A DNA stretch of 64,000 bases from Pseudomonas citronellolis (GCF_900112375.1 NZ_FOLS01000012.1:62001-126000), one strand, 5' to 3'. Counted from the stretch's first letter, positions 18,652 to 28,154 are shown. Translations and numbers: made by a program. The notes: a model not told the origin generated them from the sequence alone.

Positions 18652-19428
18652 TTGCAGTATAGCCAGCACGCCATCGACTCCCGCCCGCGCCACGGCGTGG
18701 CGGCGGTCTTCCGGCCGGGCCTGGCGCCGACCCTGGTGGTCCTGGCGCTGCTCCCGCTGCTGGTCGCCCTAGGCTGCTGGCAGCTTTCCCGCGCCGCCGA
18801 GAAACGCGTGCTGCTGGCCGCCGCCGAAGCACGCCGCGAGGCGGCGCCCATCCCCGCCGCGCAGCTCGAACGCCTGGCCAACCCCGCCTACGTGCGGGTG
18901 CGCTTGCAGGGCCGCCTGGACGCCGAACATACCCTGCTGCTGGACAACCGCACCCGCGACGGCGCCGCTGGCGTCGAGGTGCTGCAACCCTTCCATGACA
19001 AGGCCAGCGGCCTCTGGCTGCTGGTCAACCGCGGCTGGCTGCCCTGGCCCAACCGCCGCGTGCCGCCGACCTTCGATACGCCCGCCGGCGACCTGCTGCT
19101 CGACGCCTGGGCCTACATCCCGCCGCCCGGCGGCCTGCAACTGGCCGATGCGCGGCAGCAGGCCTGGCCGCAACTGATCACCCGCGTCGACCCGGACGCC
19201 ACCTGGCAGGCCCTGGACCGCAACGGCCTGGCCCTGGAGCTGCGCCTGGAACCGGGCGACGCCGCCTTCGAGACCAACTGGCCGGTGGTCGCCATGGCCC
19301 CCGAACGCCACACCGGCTACGCCGTGCAGTGGTTCGCCATGGCCACCGCCCTGTTCGCCCTCTACCTCTACCTCGGCATCCGCCGCGCACGGGAGAAGCC
19401 CGCCCATGACCAGCCTGACCCTCGATGA
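18652..19428 (+). CDS. SURF1-family oxidase assembly protein
   Basis: 258 residues if the TTG at 18652 (after GAGGGGG at 18641-18647) is used; the true start could be slightly downstream. There is an N-terminal membrane helix (PTLVVLALLPLLVALGCWQL) and a C-terminal helix (YAVQWFAMATALFALYLYL), with a periplasmic domain between, the classic SURF1 layout. The RGWLP patch is present in VNRGWLPWPNR. SURF1 helps insert heme a into subunit I. It overlaps the next gene by 23 bp. Confidence 0.88.
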   Translation: MQYSQHAIDSRPRHGVAAVFRPGLAPTLVVLALLPLLVALGCWQLSRAAEKRVLLAAAEARREAAPIPAAQLERLANPAYVRVRLQGRLDAEHTLLLDNRTRDGAAGVEVLQPFHDKASGLWLLVNRGWLPWPNRRVPPTFDTPAGDLLLDAWAYIPPPGGLQLADARQQAWPQLITRVDPDATWQALDRNGLALELRLEPGDAAFETNWPVVAMAPERHTGYAVQWFAMATALFALYLYLGIRRAREKPAHDQPDPR

Positions 19429-19972
19429 AACCCAGCTGCGCCGCCGCAACCGCGGGCGCCTGCAGCTGCTGCTGATCCTCGCCGTGGTATTCGGCCCGAT
19501 GTTGCTGGCCACCGGCATGTACAAGTTCCGCTTCTGGGTGCCGGAAAGCCGCAGCTACCATGGCGAGCTGATCGCCAACGGCAGCACGCCCGCCGACCTG
19601 GGTGTGCAGGCCGACGCCGCGAGCGACCGCTGGCAACTGCTGGTCACCGCCCCCGCTACCTGTGCCGCCGACTGCCAGCAGCTGGTGTACCTGGCGCGGC
19701 AGATCAACATCGGCCTGAACCGCGACGCCAACCGCGCCGAGCACGCCCTGGCCGCCGCCCAGGCGCTGCCGGCGGACTTCCAGGCGCAGCTGGACAAGGA
19801 CTACCCGCGCCTGAAGCGCTACGCCCTGCAACCGGCCGCCGGCGAGCAGGCGCCGCAGCTGTGGATAGTCGATCCCCACGGCAACCTGGTGCTGCGCTAC
19901 GCCGCCGGCGCCAACGGCAAGCAGATCCTCGGCGACCTGCAACTGCTGCTGAAGCTCTCCCACATCGGCTGA
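19406..19972 (+). CDS. SCO/thioredoxin-like oxidase-associated protein
   Basis: 188 residues: one N-terminal membrane anchor (about 19-39, LQLLLILAVVFGPMLLATGMY) and a periplasmic domain with a CAADC pair (CxxxC, as in SCO copper chaperones) in TAPATCAADCQQLVYLARQ. Near the end WIVDPHGNLVLRY resembles the SCO/thioredoxin fold's second half. It overlaps SURF1 by 23 bp, so the two are translationally coupled. It probably acts in CuA assembly; this is inferred from fold and place. Confidence 0.7.
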   Translation: MTSLTLDETQLRRRNRGRLQLLLILAVVFGPMLLATGMYKFRFWVPESRSYHGELIANGSTPADLGVQADAASDRWQLLVTAPATCAADCQQLVYLARQINIGLNRDANRAEHALAAAQALPADFQAQLDKDYPRLKRYALQPAAGEQAPQLWIVDPHGNLVLRYAAGANGKQILGDLQLLLKLSHIG

Positions 19973-20009
19973 GCGCAGGCCACGACAACAACAAGAACGG
20001 GGGCTGTGC

Positions 20010-21083
20010 ATGACGAACACACCGCGTAAACCCGGCTTCTACGTCGCCGCCTTCGCCACCGCCCTGGCGCTGGTGGTGGTGCTGCTCGGCGCCTACACCC
20101 GGCTCACCCACGCCGGCCTGGGCTGCCCGGACTGGCCCGGCTGCTACGGCTTCATCCACGTGCCCAGCAGCGAGGCGCAGCTGGCCCACGCCGAGCAGCA
20201 CTTCCCCGAGGCCCCGGTGGAAGCGCAGAAGGGCTGGAACGAGATGATCCACCGCTACTTCGCCGGCACCCTGGGCCTGCTCATCGCCGGCCTGGCGGTA
20301 CACGCCCTGCTGCGCCGCGGCCGCGACGGCCAGCCGCTGCGCCTGCCGTTGCTGCTGCTGGGCGTGGTGATCGCCCAGGCCGCCTTCGGCATGTGGACGG
20401 TGACCCTCAAGCTGTGGCCGCAGGTGGTCACCGCGCACCTGCTCGGCGGCTTCACCACCCTGTCGCTGCTGTTCCTCCTCGCCCTGCGCCTGTCCGGCGC
20501 CGTGCAACCGCTGCAACGCGCCGGCGCGCCGCGCCGCCTGGCGGCCTTCGCCCTGGCCCTGGTGGTGCTGCAGATCGCCCTGGGCGGCTGGGTGAGCAGC
20601 AACTACGCGGCGGTCGCCTGCATCGACCTGCCCATGTGCCACGGCCAGTGGTGGCCGCAGATGGACTTCGCCAACGGCTTCCACCTGACCCAGCACATCG
20701 GCCCCAACTACCTGGGCGGGCAGCTCGACAGCGACGCCCGCACGGCCATCCACATGACCCACCGCATGGGCGCCTTCTGCGTGGTGGCGGTGCTGCTGGT
20801 GCTGGCCTGGCGCATGCAGCGCGTCGGCCTGATCTACCCCACCGCGCTGATGCTGCTGGCGCTGTCGCTGCAGGTCGGCCTGGGCATCAGCAACGTGCTG
20901 CTGCACCTGCCGCTGCCGGTGGCGGTGGCGCACAACGGCGGCGGCGCCTGCCTGCTGCTGAGCCTGGTGCTGGTCAACTACCGCCTGCGCGCCCCGGTCA
21001 GCGTGGCCAAGGTCGCTGCGGCCGGCAGGGCGCGCACGCTGCCGGCGCTGGAACGGCCGGTGGCCTACCCCTCGCAAGGCTGA
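20010..21083 (+). CDS. ctaA: Heme A synthase (COX15/CtaA)
   Basis: A 357-residue inner-membrane protein with about eight helices. Conserved patches: LGAYTRLTHAGLGCPDWPGC near the N-terminus, NEMIHRYFAGTLGL, the half-repeat GGWVSSNYAAVACIDLPMC, and IHMTHRMGA, which carry the heme-ligand histidines and the paired cysteines. It oxidises heme O to heme A. It starts 37 bp after the SCO-like gene and is followed by ctaB, so the heme A pathway is complete in the cluster. Confidence 0.95.
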   Translation: MTNTPRKPGFYVAAFATALALVVVLLGAYTRLTHAGLGCPDWPGCYGFIHVPSSEAQLAHAEQHFPEAPVEAQKGWNEMIHRYFAGTLGLLIAGLAVHALLRRGRDGQPLRLPLLLLGVVIAQAAFGMWTVTLKLWPQVVTAHLLGGFTTLSLLFLLALRLSGAVQPLQRAGAPRRLAAFALALVVLQIALGGWVSSNYAAVACIDLPMCHGQWWPQMDFANGFHLTQHIGPNYLGGQLDSDARTAIHMTHRMGAFCVVAVLLVLAWRMQRVGLIYPTALMLLALSLQVGLGISNVLLHLPLPVAVAHNGGGACLLLSLVLVNYRLRAPVSVAKVAAAGRARTLPALERPVAYPSQG

Positions 21084-21111
21084 ACCTCATTCAACGAACG
21101 GAGAGTCGAAC

Positions 21112-22017
21112 ATGGCCAGCGTACTGAGCGGCACCCGCAGCCAACCCGGCTGGCGCGATTACCTGGAGCTGACCAAGCCCAAGGTGGTCCTGCTGATGCT
21201 GATCACCTCGCTGATCGGCATGCTGCTGGCCACCCGCAGCGGCGTGCCCTGGACGGTGCTGCTGTTCGGCAACCTGGGCATCGGCCTGTGCGCCGGCGCG
21301 GCGGCGGCGGTGAACCACGTGGTGGACCGGCGCATCGACTCGATCATGGCGCGCACCCACCGCCGCCCGCTGGTGGAGGGGCGGCTCTCGCCCAGCGTGG
21401 CCCTGGGCTTCGCCCTGCTCCTGGCGCTGGCCGGGATGAGCCTGCTGCTGACCTTCACCAACGCCCTCACCGCCTGGCTGACGCTGGCCTCGCTGCTGGG
21501 CTACGCGGCGCTCTACACGGGCTTCCTCAAGCGCGCCACGCCGCAGAACATCGTGATCGGCGGCCTGGCCGGCGCGGCCCCGCCGATGCTCGGCTGGGTG
21601 GCGGTGACCGGGCACCTGTCGGCCGAGCCGCTGCTGCTGGTGCTGATCATCTTCGCCTGGACGCCGCCGCACTTCTGGGCCCTGTGCCTGCACCGCAAGG
21701 ACGAGTACGCCAAGGCCGAGATTCCGATGCTGCCGGTGACCCACGGCGAGCGCTACACCAAGCTGCACATCCTGCTCTACAGCCTGGTGCTGTTCGCCGT
21801 GAGCCTGATGCCCTTCGCCATCCACATGAGCGGCCTGGTCTACCTGCTCGCCGCGCTGGCCCTGGGCGCTCGCTTCCTCGACTGGGCCTGGGCGCTGTAC
21901 CGTGACAGCAAGCCCCATGCGGCCATCGGCACCTTCAAGTACTCTATCGCCTACCTGTTCCTGCTGTTCATCGCCCTGCTGGTGGACCATTACCTGCCCA
22001 TCCACATGGCGCTGTGA
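21112..22017 (+). CDS. ctaB: Protoheme IX farnesyltransferase (heme O synthase)
   Basis: A 301-residue UbiA-family membrane prenyltransferase. The first Asp-rich motif is NHVVDRRIDSIMARTHRRPL; the second patch is HRKDEYAKAEIPMLPVTHG. It adds a hydroxyethylfarnesyl chain to heme B to give heme O, the substrate of CtaA. It begins 28 bp after ctaA with GGAGAG upstream. Confidence 0.95.
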   Translation: MASVLSGTRSQPGWRDYLELTKPKVVLLMLITSLIGMLLATRSGVPWTVLLFGNLGIGLCAGAAAAVNHVVDRRIDSIMARTHRRPLVEGRLSPSVALGFALLLALAGMSLLLTFTNALTAWLTLASLLGYAALYTGFLKRATPQNIVIGGLAGAAPPMLGWVAVTGHLSAEPLLLVLIIFAWTPPHFWALCLHRKDEYAKAEIPMLPVTHGERYTKLHILLYSLVLFAVSLMPFAIHMSGLVYLLAALALGARFLDWAWALYRDSKPHAAIGTFKYSIAYLFLLFIALLVDHYLPIHMAL

Positions 22018-22025
22018 CAGGAGTC

Positions 22026-22153
22026 GTAGGGCGTATAACGCTCCGCGTTATACGCCGTTTGACCTTGGCCCCAGGCGGCTCCGGGGTTGACCTGGGAGTT
22101 GGCTGCGGGCTTGGGTGTAGCGGCGTATAACCGCGAACGGTTATACGCCCTAC
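22026..22153. repeat. Large imperfect palindrome between ctaB and SCO1
   Basis: A 128-bp structure: GTAGGGCGTATAACGC at the left pairs with GGCGTATAACCGCGAACGG and TTATACGCCCTAC at the right, around a GC-rich centre. The same family occurs at 53372-53521. It may divide the ctaB and SCO1 parts of the transcript. Confidence 0.8.
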
Positions 22154-22195
22154 GCCCATGAACGCCCCTCGACCGCTCCCGACCACGAGAACCCC

Positions 22196-22831
22196 ATGTC
22201 CCGAGTCAACAAGACCGTCCTCATCCTGGTAGCCATAGTCGCCGTCATCCTCGGCCTCACCGTGCAGAAGGTCCTCACCGAGAAACACCGCCTCGACCCC
22301 GCTGCGCTGCTCGACGCCGGCATCGTGCTGCTGCCGCAGAGCCGCGAGGTGCCGGCGCTGACCTTCCAGGACCAGGACGGCAAGCCGTTCGACACCGCCA
22401 GCCTCAAGGGCCGCTGGAGCCTGCTGTTCTTCGGCTACACCTTCTGCCCGGACGTCTGCCCCACCACCCTGGCGCAGCTGCGCGAGCTGCAGGGCAAGCT
22501 GGCCCCCGAGGCGCGCGAGAAGCTGCAGGTGGTATTCGTCAGCGTCGACCCGCACCGCGACACCCCGGCACGCCTGAAGGAATACCTGGGCTTCTTCAAC
22601 GCCGGCTTCCAGGGCCTGGTGGGCAGCGACGAGGCCATCCAGAAGCTGGCCAACGCCATGAGCATCCCCTACATCCCGGCCGACACCAGCAAGCCCAACT
22701 ACACCGTCGACCACAGCGGCAACCTGGTCATCATCGGCCCGGACGGCACCCAGCACGGCTTCATCCGCGCCCCGCTGAACAACGCCAAGCTCGCCGAACA
22801 GCTGCCCAAGGTGCTCGCCGACCAGGGCTGA
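22196..22831 (+). CDS. senC: SCO1/SenC-family copper chaperone
   Basis: 211 residues: N-terminal membrane anchor (about 8-24) and a thioredoxin-fold domain with the copper site CPDVC in FFGYTFCPDVCPTTLA, and the distal His in NYTVDHSGNL. VFVSVDPHRDTP is another SCO hallmark. It delivers copper to the CuA centre of CoxB. It is the last gene of the oxidase cluster and is followed by a strong terminator. Confidence 0.95.
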   Translation: MSRVNKTVLILVAIVAVILGLTVQKVLTEKHRLDPAALLDAGIVLLPQSREVPALTFQDQDGKPFDTASLKGRWSLLFFGYTFCPDVCPTTLAQLRELQGKLAPEAREKLQVVFVSVDPHRDTPARLKEYLGFFNAGFQGLVGSDEAIQKLANAMSIPYIPADTSKPNYTVDHSGNLVIIGPDGTQHGFIRAPLNNAKLAEQLPKVLADQG

Positions 22832-22888
22832 GCCATTCGCCGGCGCGCAGCCGGCCCATTCACCGCGCTGCTTTGTCGCAGCCAGGCA

Positions 22889-22920
22889 ACGGCCACCCTC
22901 GGGTGGCCGTTCTTTTTTTT
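22889..22920 (+). terminator. Rho-independent terminator after senC
   Basis: Stem ACGGCCACCC / GGGTGGCCGT with a TC-rich minimal loop, followed by a run of eight T. It ends the cytochrome oxidase transcription unit. Confidence 0.92.
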
Positions 22921-23467
22921 CATCACCCGCCTGCACAGCCTTGGACTAGTCTGTTTTTCAAGGCCTGCCCCGACGCCCGCCCGAAAGCCAGGAAACATGC
23001 GCTGTGAGGCGGTCGCCAGGGATTTCCTGACTCTGTAGTCAATGTAAAAAATCTGCTACGGAATTCCAGGCATCAGTGATCACTCATATTTCGGATTAAA
23101 AACATTAATTAACACCTATAGATACGCCTGAGGCAGGATTGACGGGCCTCTCACCGGGTTGCCGGGGGTTCTGATGAGCAAACATTCACACCAGGGATAG
23201 CGTTTTCCCCCGGTCACAATAGGCAATTAGGCTAAAAGCCAGGGCGCACGCGCCCCTTGCCGGGACGGGGGAACTACGGGTCCCAACGTGACTTGTAGTC
23301 CTTTTTCAGTACTACTTCAGAACTTCTTGCCGACCCAGTGGCTCGATTGCACAATGCCGACGCCCAGCGGGTTCTGGACCCGCCCTTTCGCGGCATGCGT
23401 TGCCAGTTCGACAACCCGGCCGCCTTCCGGCGCCGGACTACTCAAGGATCACGCAGGAGATTTGTGA
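22921..23467 (+). promoter_or_regulatory. Upstream region of the pnt operon
   Basis: A 547-bp gap with no convincing gene. An AT-rich island (about 23035-23125) holds possible promoter elements, for example TATAGAT near 23118. The segment 23250-23440 is GC-rich with small dyads. CAGGAGA (23454-23460) is the ribosome-binding site for the GTG start of pntAA. No known riboswitch recognised. Confidence 0.4.
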
Positions 23468-24586
23468 GTGCAGATCGGTGTCCCTCTCGAGACCCATGCC
23501 GGTGAAACACGGGTCGCCGCCACCGCTGAAACCATCAAGAAACTGGTTGGCCAAGGCCACCAGGTGATCGTTCAGAGTGGCGCCGGTATCAATGCCTGTC
23601 AGCCGGACAGCGCCTTCGAGGCCGCCGGGGCGAAGATCGGCTCCGCCGCCGACGCCCTGGGCGCCGAACTGGTGCTCAAGGTGGTCGCCCCCAGCGCCGA
23701 GGAACTGGCGCAGATGAAGCCGGGCGCCGTGCTGATCGGCATGCTCAACCCCTTCGACAACGACAACATCGCGCGCATGGCCGAACGCGGCATCACCGCC
23801 TTCGCCCTGGAAGCCGCCCCGCGCACCTCGCGGGCGCAGAGCCTCGACGTGCTGTCGTCCCAGGCCAACATCGCCGGCTACAAGGCGGTGATGCTCGCGG
23901 CCAACCACTACCCGCGCTTCATGCCCATGCTGATGACCGCCGCCGGTACCGTTAAGGCCGCTCGCGTGCTGATCCTCGGCGCCGGCGTCGCCGGCCTGCA
24001 GGCCATCGCCACGGCCAAGCGCCTGGGCGCGGTGATCGAGGCCTCGGACGTGCGCCCGGCGGTGAAGGAACAGATCGAATCCCTCGGCGCCAAGTTCGTC
24101 GACGTGCCCTACGAGACCGACGAGGAGCGCGAGTGCGCCGAAGGCGTCGGCGGTTACGCCCGGCCCATGCCGGCCTCGTGGATGGAGCGCCAGGCCAAGG
24201 CGGTGCACGAGCGCGCCAAGCAGGCCGACATCGTCATCACCACCGCGCTGATCCCGGGCCGCAAGGCGCCGACCCTGCTGCACGAAGCCACCGTGCAGGA
24301 GATGAAACCGGGCTCGGTGGTCATCGACCTGGCCGCGGCCCAAGGCGGCAACTGCCCGCTGACCGAAGCCGGGCAGGTGGTGGTCAAGCACGGCGTGACC
24401 CTGGTCGGTCACACCAACCTGGCCGCCATGGTCCCGGCGGACGCCTCGGCCCTGTATGCGCGCAACCTGCTCGACTTCCTCAAGCTGACCCTCTCCGCCG
24501 AAGGCTTCAAGGTCAACCTGGAAGACGACATCGTCGCCGCCTGCCTGATGTGCCGCGACGGCCAGGCCGTGCGCAAGAACGGCTGA
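23468..24586 (+). CDS. pntAA: NAD(P) transhydrogenase alpha subunit, part 1
   Basis: 372 residues; GTG start chosen for the CAGGAGA placed 7 bp upstream and the family-like start MQIGVPLETHAGETRVAAT. It is the soluble NAD(H)-binding domain I, with the dinucleotide fold RVLILGAGVAGLQAIATAKR and ASDVRPAVKEQIESLGAKF. The alanine dehydrogenase/PNT N-terminal domain comes first. The split alpha subunit is the usual Pseudomonas arrangement. The enzyme uses proton flow to reduce NADP+ with NADH. Confidence 0.95.
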   Translation: MQIGVPLETHAGETRVAATAETIKKLVGQGHQVIVQSGAGINACQPDSAFEAAGAKIGSAADALGAELVLKVVAPSAEELAQMKPGAVLIGMLNPFDNDNIARMAERGITAFALEAAPRTSRAQSLDVLSSQANIAGYKAVMLAANHYPRFMPMLMTAAGTVKAARVLILGAGVAGLQAIATAKRLGAVIEASDVRPAVKEQIESLGAKFVDVPYETDEERECAEGVGGYARPMPASWMERQAKAVHERAKQADIVITTALIPGRKAPTLLHEATVQEMKPGSVVIDLAAAQGGNCPLTEAGQVVVKHGVTLVGHTNLAAMVPADASALYARNLLDFLKLTLSAEGFKVNLEDDIVAACLMCRDGQAVRKNG

Positions 24587-24648
24587 GCCCTCCTTAATAA
24601 AGAAGAACCCGCCGGGCTTCTGCCCGGCCTAGAGACCGGTGAAAGACG

Positions 24649-24969
24649 ATGGAAGAAATGCTGATCTCCCACGGGATCTACAACCTGATCATCTTCGTGC
24701 TGGCCGTGTACGTCGGCTACCACGTGGTATGGAACGTCACCCCTGCCCTGCACACCCCGCTGATGGCGGTGACCAACGCCATCTCGGCGATCGTCATCGT
24801 CGGCGCCATGCTGGCCGCCGCCCTGACCGTCACCCCGCTGGGCAAGATCATGGGCACCCTGGCCGTGGCCCTGGCCGCGGTCAACGTGTTCGGTGGCTTC
24901 CTGGTCACCCGCCGCATGCTGGAGATGTTCAAGAAGAAAGCGCCGAAAGCGCCGGCGGAGAAACACTGA
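24649..24969 (+). CDS. pntAB: NAD(P) transhydrogenase alpha subunit, part 2 (membrane)
   Basis: A 106-residue membrane part of the split alpha subunit, with three or four helices starting at [20 protein letters not shown]. The signature [20 protein letters not shown] is typical of PntAB. It lies 62 bp after pntAA and ends 2 bp before pntB. Confidence 0.95.
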   Translation: MEEMLISHGIYNLIIFVLAVYVGYHVVWNVTPALHTPLMAVTNAISAIVIVGAMLAAALTVTPLGKIMGTLAVALAAVNVFGGFLVTRRMLEMFKKKAPKAPAEKH

Positions 24970-24971
24970 CC

Positions 24972-26423
24972 ATGAGCATGAACCTCGTCACCCTGCTGTA
25001 CCTGATCGCCTCGGTCTGCTTCATCCAGGCCCTGAAGGGCCTGTCGCACCCGACCAGCTCGCGGCGCGGCAACCTGTTCGGCATGGTCGGCATGGCCATC
25101 GCCGTGCTCACCACCGTCGGCCTGGTGTTCAAGCTCGGCGCGCAACTGGTCGAGGGCGGCAACGCCGCCGCCGGCATCGGCTACATCCTGGTCGGCCTGC
25201 TGATCGGCGGCAGCGCCGGTTCGATCATGGCCAAGCGCGTCGAGATGACCAAGATGCCCGAGCTGGTCGCCTTCATGCACAGCATGATCGGCCTGGCCGC
25301 GGTCTTCATCGCCATCGCCGCCGTGGTCGAGCCGCAGTCGCTGGGCATCGTCCAGCATCTGGGCGACACCATCCCCACCGGCAACCGCCTGGAGCTGTTC
25401 CTCGGCGCGGCCATCGGCGCCATCACCTTCTCCGGTTCGGTGATCGCCTTCGGCAAGCTGTCGGGCAAGTACAAGTTCCGCCTGTTCCAGGGCGCACCGG
25501 TACAGTTCGCCGGCCAGCACATGCTCAACCTGGTGCTGGGCCTGGCCACCCTGGGCCTGGGCCTGGTGTTCATGTTCACCGGCAACCTCGCCGCCTTCGC
25601 CCTGATGCTGGCCCTGGCCTTCATCCTCGGCGTGCTGATCATCATCCCCATCGGCGGCGCCGACATGCCGGTGGTGGTGTCGATGCTGAACTCCTACTCC
25701 GGTTGGGCCGCGGCGGGCATCGGCTTCTCGCTGAACAACTCGATGCTGATCATCGCCGGCTCCCTGGTGGGCTCCTCGGGCGCCATCCTCTCGTACATCA
25801 TGTGCAAGGCGATGAACCGCTCGTTCTTCAACGTCATCCTCGGTGGCTTCGGCGCCAGCACCGACGACGCCGGCCCGGCTGGCGCCAAGGAAGCCCGCCC
25901 GGTGAAGTCCGGTTCGGCCGACGACGCCTCCTTCCTGCTGACCAACGCCGACAGCGTGATCATCGTCCCCGGCTACGGCCTGGCGGTGGCCCGCGCCCAG
26001 CACGCGCTGATGGAACTGGCGGAGAAGCTGACCCACCGCGGCGTCACCGTGAAGTTCGCCATCCACCCGGTCGCCGGGCGTATGCCGGGCCACATGAACG
26101 TCCTGCTGGCCGAGGCCGAGGTGCCCTACGAGCAGGTGTTCGAGATGGAAGACATCAACTCCGAGTTCGGCCAGACCGACGTGGTGCTGGTGCTGGGCGC
26201 CAACGACGTGGTCAACCCGGCGGCGAAGAACGATCCGAAGTCGCCGATCGCCGGCATGCCGATCCTCGAGGCCTACAAGGCCAAGACCGTGATCGTCAAC
26301 AAGCGCTCGATGGCCAGCGGCTACGCCGGCCTGGACAACGAACTGTTCTACCTGGACAAGACCATGATGGTCTTCGGCGACGCCAAGAAAGTCATCGAAG
26401 ACATGGTCAAGGCCGTCGAATAA
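24972..26423 (+). CDS. pntB: NAD(P) transhydrogenase beta subunit
   Basis: 483 residues. The start chosen is MSMNLVTLLYLIASVCF, 2 bp after pntAB. About eight membrane helices fill residues 1-260 (the proton channel), followed by the NADP(H)-binding domain III from about 300: VPGYGLAVARAQHAL, IHPVAGRMPGHMNVLLAEA and VLVLGANDVVNPAA are conserved. It completes the transhydrogenase in the inner membrane. Confidence 0.96.
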   Translation: MSMNLVTLLYLIASVCFIQALKGLSHPTSSRRGNLFGMVGMAIAVLTTVGLVFKLGAQLVEGGNAAAGIGYILVGLLIGGSAGSIMAKRVEMTKMPELVAFMHSMIGLAAVFIAIAAVVEPQSLGIVQHLGDTIPTGNRLELFLGAAIGAITFSGSVIAFGKLSGKYKFRLFQGAPVQFAGQHMLNLVLGLATLGLGLVFMFTGNLAAFALMLALAFILGVLIIIPIGGADMPVVVSMLNSYSGWAAAGIGFSLNNSMLIIAGSLVGSSGAILSYIMCKAMNRSFFNVILGGFGASTDDAGPAGAKEARPVKSGSADDASFLLTNADSVIIVPGYGLAVARAQHALMELAEKLTHRGVTVKFAIHPVAGRMPGHMNVLLAEAEVPYEQVFEMEDINSEFGQTDVVLVLGANDVVNPAAKNDPKSPIAGMPILEAYKAKTVIVNKRSMASGYAGLDNELFYLDKTMMVFGDAKKVIEDMVKAVE

Positions 26424-26440
26424 CGACAGCCGTCGATCCA

Positions 26441-26475
26441 CAAGACACCGGCCGCGCGCCGGTGTCTTGCTTTGC
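26441..26475 (+). terminator. Terminator after pntB
   Basis: Stem CAAGACACCGGC / GCCGGTGTCTTG around a CGCGC loop, followed by CTTTG. It is strong in stem but has only a short T tract. Confidence 0.75.
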
Positions 26476-26522
26476 CGCAAAGGAAAACCCTCTGGACTTT
26501 GGTAGTAAGGAAGGCAGTGGTG

Positions 26523-26565
26523 GGGCGATTTTTCGACCTTGGTATAAGGGCGAAAAATCGCCGAA
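26523..26565. promoter_or_regulatory. Inverted repeat upstream of CoA-transferase gene
   Basis: Arms GGGCGATTTTTCG and CGAAAAATCGCC flank a centre CCTTGGTATAAGGG that is itself a small dyad. It lies about 50 bp upstream of the start codon of the next gene, where an operator or a promoter-overlapping site would be expected. TATAAG inside the loop could serve as a -10. Which regulator binds is not known. Confidence 0.5.
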
Positions 26566-26613
26566 TCCCTAGACTGGCCGCCTTGCACTCCCCATAAAGC
26601 CTGAGGTTTTTCC

Positions 26614-28110
26614 ATGTACCGTGATCGCGTGCGCCTGCCTTCCCTGCTCGAGAAGGTGATGACTGCTGACCAGGCCGCAGCCCTGATCCAGGACGGCATG
26701 ACCGTCGGCATGAGCGGCTTCACCCGCGCCGGCGAAGCCAAGGCCGTGCCGGAGGCCCTGGCCCAGCGCGCCAAGCAGCAGCCGCTGAAGATCAGCCTGA
26801 TGACCGGCGCGAGCCTGGGCAACGACCTCGACAAACACCTGACCGAGGCCGGCGTGCTGGCCCGGCGCATGCCCTTCCAGGTCGACAGCACCCTGCGCAA
26901 GGCGATCAACGACGGCTCGGTGATGTTCATCGACCAGCACTTGTCGGAAACCGTCGAACAGCTGCGCAACCACCAGCTCAAGCTGCCGGACATCGCGGTG
27001 ATCGAAGCCGTGGCCATCACCGAGCAAGGCCACATCGTGCCGACCACCTCCGTGGGCAACTCGGCCAGCTTCGCGATCTTCGCCAAGCAGGTGATCGTCG
27101 AGATCAACCTGGCGCACAACACCAACCTGGAAGGCCTGCACGACATCTACATCCCGACCTACCGGCCGACCCGCACACCGATCCCGCTGACCAAGGTCGA
27201 CGATCGCATCGGCAGCACCGCCATCCCGATCCCGCCGGAGAAGATCGTCGCCATCGTCATCAACAACCAGCCCGACTCGCCCTCCACCGTGCTGCCGCCG
27301 GACAGCGAGACCCAGGCCATCGCCAACCACCTGATCGACTTCTTCAAGCGCGAAGTGGACGCCGGCCGCCTGGCGAAGAACCTCGCGCCGCTGCAGGCGG
27401 GCATCGGCAGCATCGCCAACGCGGTGATGTGCGGCCTGATGGAATCGCCCTTCGAAGACCTGACCATGTACTCCGAAGTGCTGCAGGACTCCACCTTCGA
27501 CCTGATGGACTCGGGCAAGCTGCGCTTCGCCTCGGGCAGCTCCATCACCCTGTCGAGCCGCCGCAACGCCGACGTCTTCGGCAACCTGGAGCGCTACAAG
27601 GACAAGCTGGTGCTGCGCCCGCAGGAAATCTCCAACCACCCCGAGGTGGTGCGGCGCCTGGGCATCATCGGCATCAACACGGCGCTGGAGTTCGACATCT
27701 ACGGCAACGTCAACTCCACCCACGTCGGCGGCACCAGGATGATGAACGGCATCGGCGGCTCGGGCGACTTCGCCCGCAACGCCCACCTGGCCATCTTCGT
27801 CACCAAGTCCATCGCCAAGGGCGGCAACATCTCCAGCGTGGTGCCCATGGTCAGCCACGTCGACCACACCGAGCACGACGTGGACATCCTCGTCACCGAA
27901 CAGGGCCTGGCCGACCTGCGTGGCCTGGCGCCGCGCGAGCGCGCCCGGGTGGTCATCGAGAACTGCGTGCACCCGTCCTACCGCGACGCCCTGGCCGCCT
28001 ACTTCGAGGCCGCCTGCCAGCGCGGCGGGCACACCCCGCACATCCTGCGCGAAGCCATGAACTGGCACATCAACCTGGAAGAACGCGGCCACATGCTCGC
28101 CGCCAGCTGA
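26614..28110 (+). CDS. Acetyl-CoA hydrolase / succinyl-CoA:acetate CoA-transferase
   Basis: A 498-residue member of the acetyl-CoA hydrolase/transferase family, starting MYRDRVRLPSLLEKVMTADQ. Family patches: GMTVGMSGFTRAGEAKAVP, TGASLGNDLDKHL, GIGSIANAVMCGL and GTRMMNGIGGSGDFARNAHL, plus VTEQGLADLRGLAPRERA near the end. It transfers CoA between succinyl-CoA/acetyl-CoA and acetate-type acids and so can assimilate acetate or relieve acyl-CoA stress. P. aeruginosa PA5445 is the same type. Alternatively it may act mainly as a hydrolase. Confidence 0.88.
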   Translation: MYRDRVRLPSLLEKVMTADQAAALIQDGMTVGMSGFTRAGEAKAVPEALAQRAKQQPLKISLMTGASLGNDLDKHLTEAGVLARRMPFQVDSTLRKAINDGSVMFIDQHLSETVEQLRNHQLKLPDIAVIEAVAITEQGHIVPTTSVGNSASFAIFAKQVIVEINLAHNTNLEGLHDIYIPTYRPTRTPIPLTKVDDRIGSTAIPIPPEKIVAIVINNQPDSPSTVLPPDSETQAIANHLIDFFKREVDAGRLAKNLAPLQAGIGSIANAVMCGLMESPFEDLTMYSEVLQDSTFDLMDSGKLRFASGSSITLSSRRNADVFGNLERYKDKLVLRPQEISNHPEVVRRLGIIGINTALEFDIYGNVNSTHVGGTRMMNGIGGSGDFARNAHLAIFVTKSIAKGGNISSVVPMVSHVDHTEHDVDILVTEQGLADLRGLAPRERARVVIENCVHPSYRDALAAYFEAACQRGGHTPHILREAMNWHINLEERGHMLAAS

Positions 28111-28120
28111 TCCGGCATGC

Positions 28121-28154
28121 CTGGCGGGCCATTCCACAAAGAATGGCCCGCCAG
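28121..28154 (+). terminator. Hairpin after CoA-transferase gene
   Basis: Perfect 14-bp stem CTGGCGGGCCATTC / GAATGGCCCGCCAG with a 6-nt loop. No T tract follows directly, so it may be a 3'-end stabiliser rather than a full Rho-independent terminator. Confidence 0.6.
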
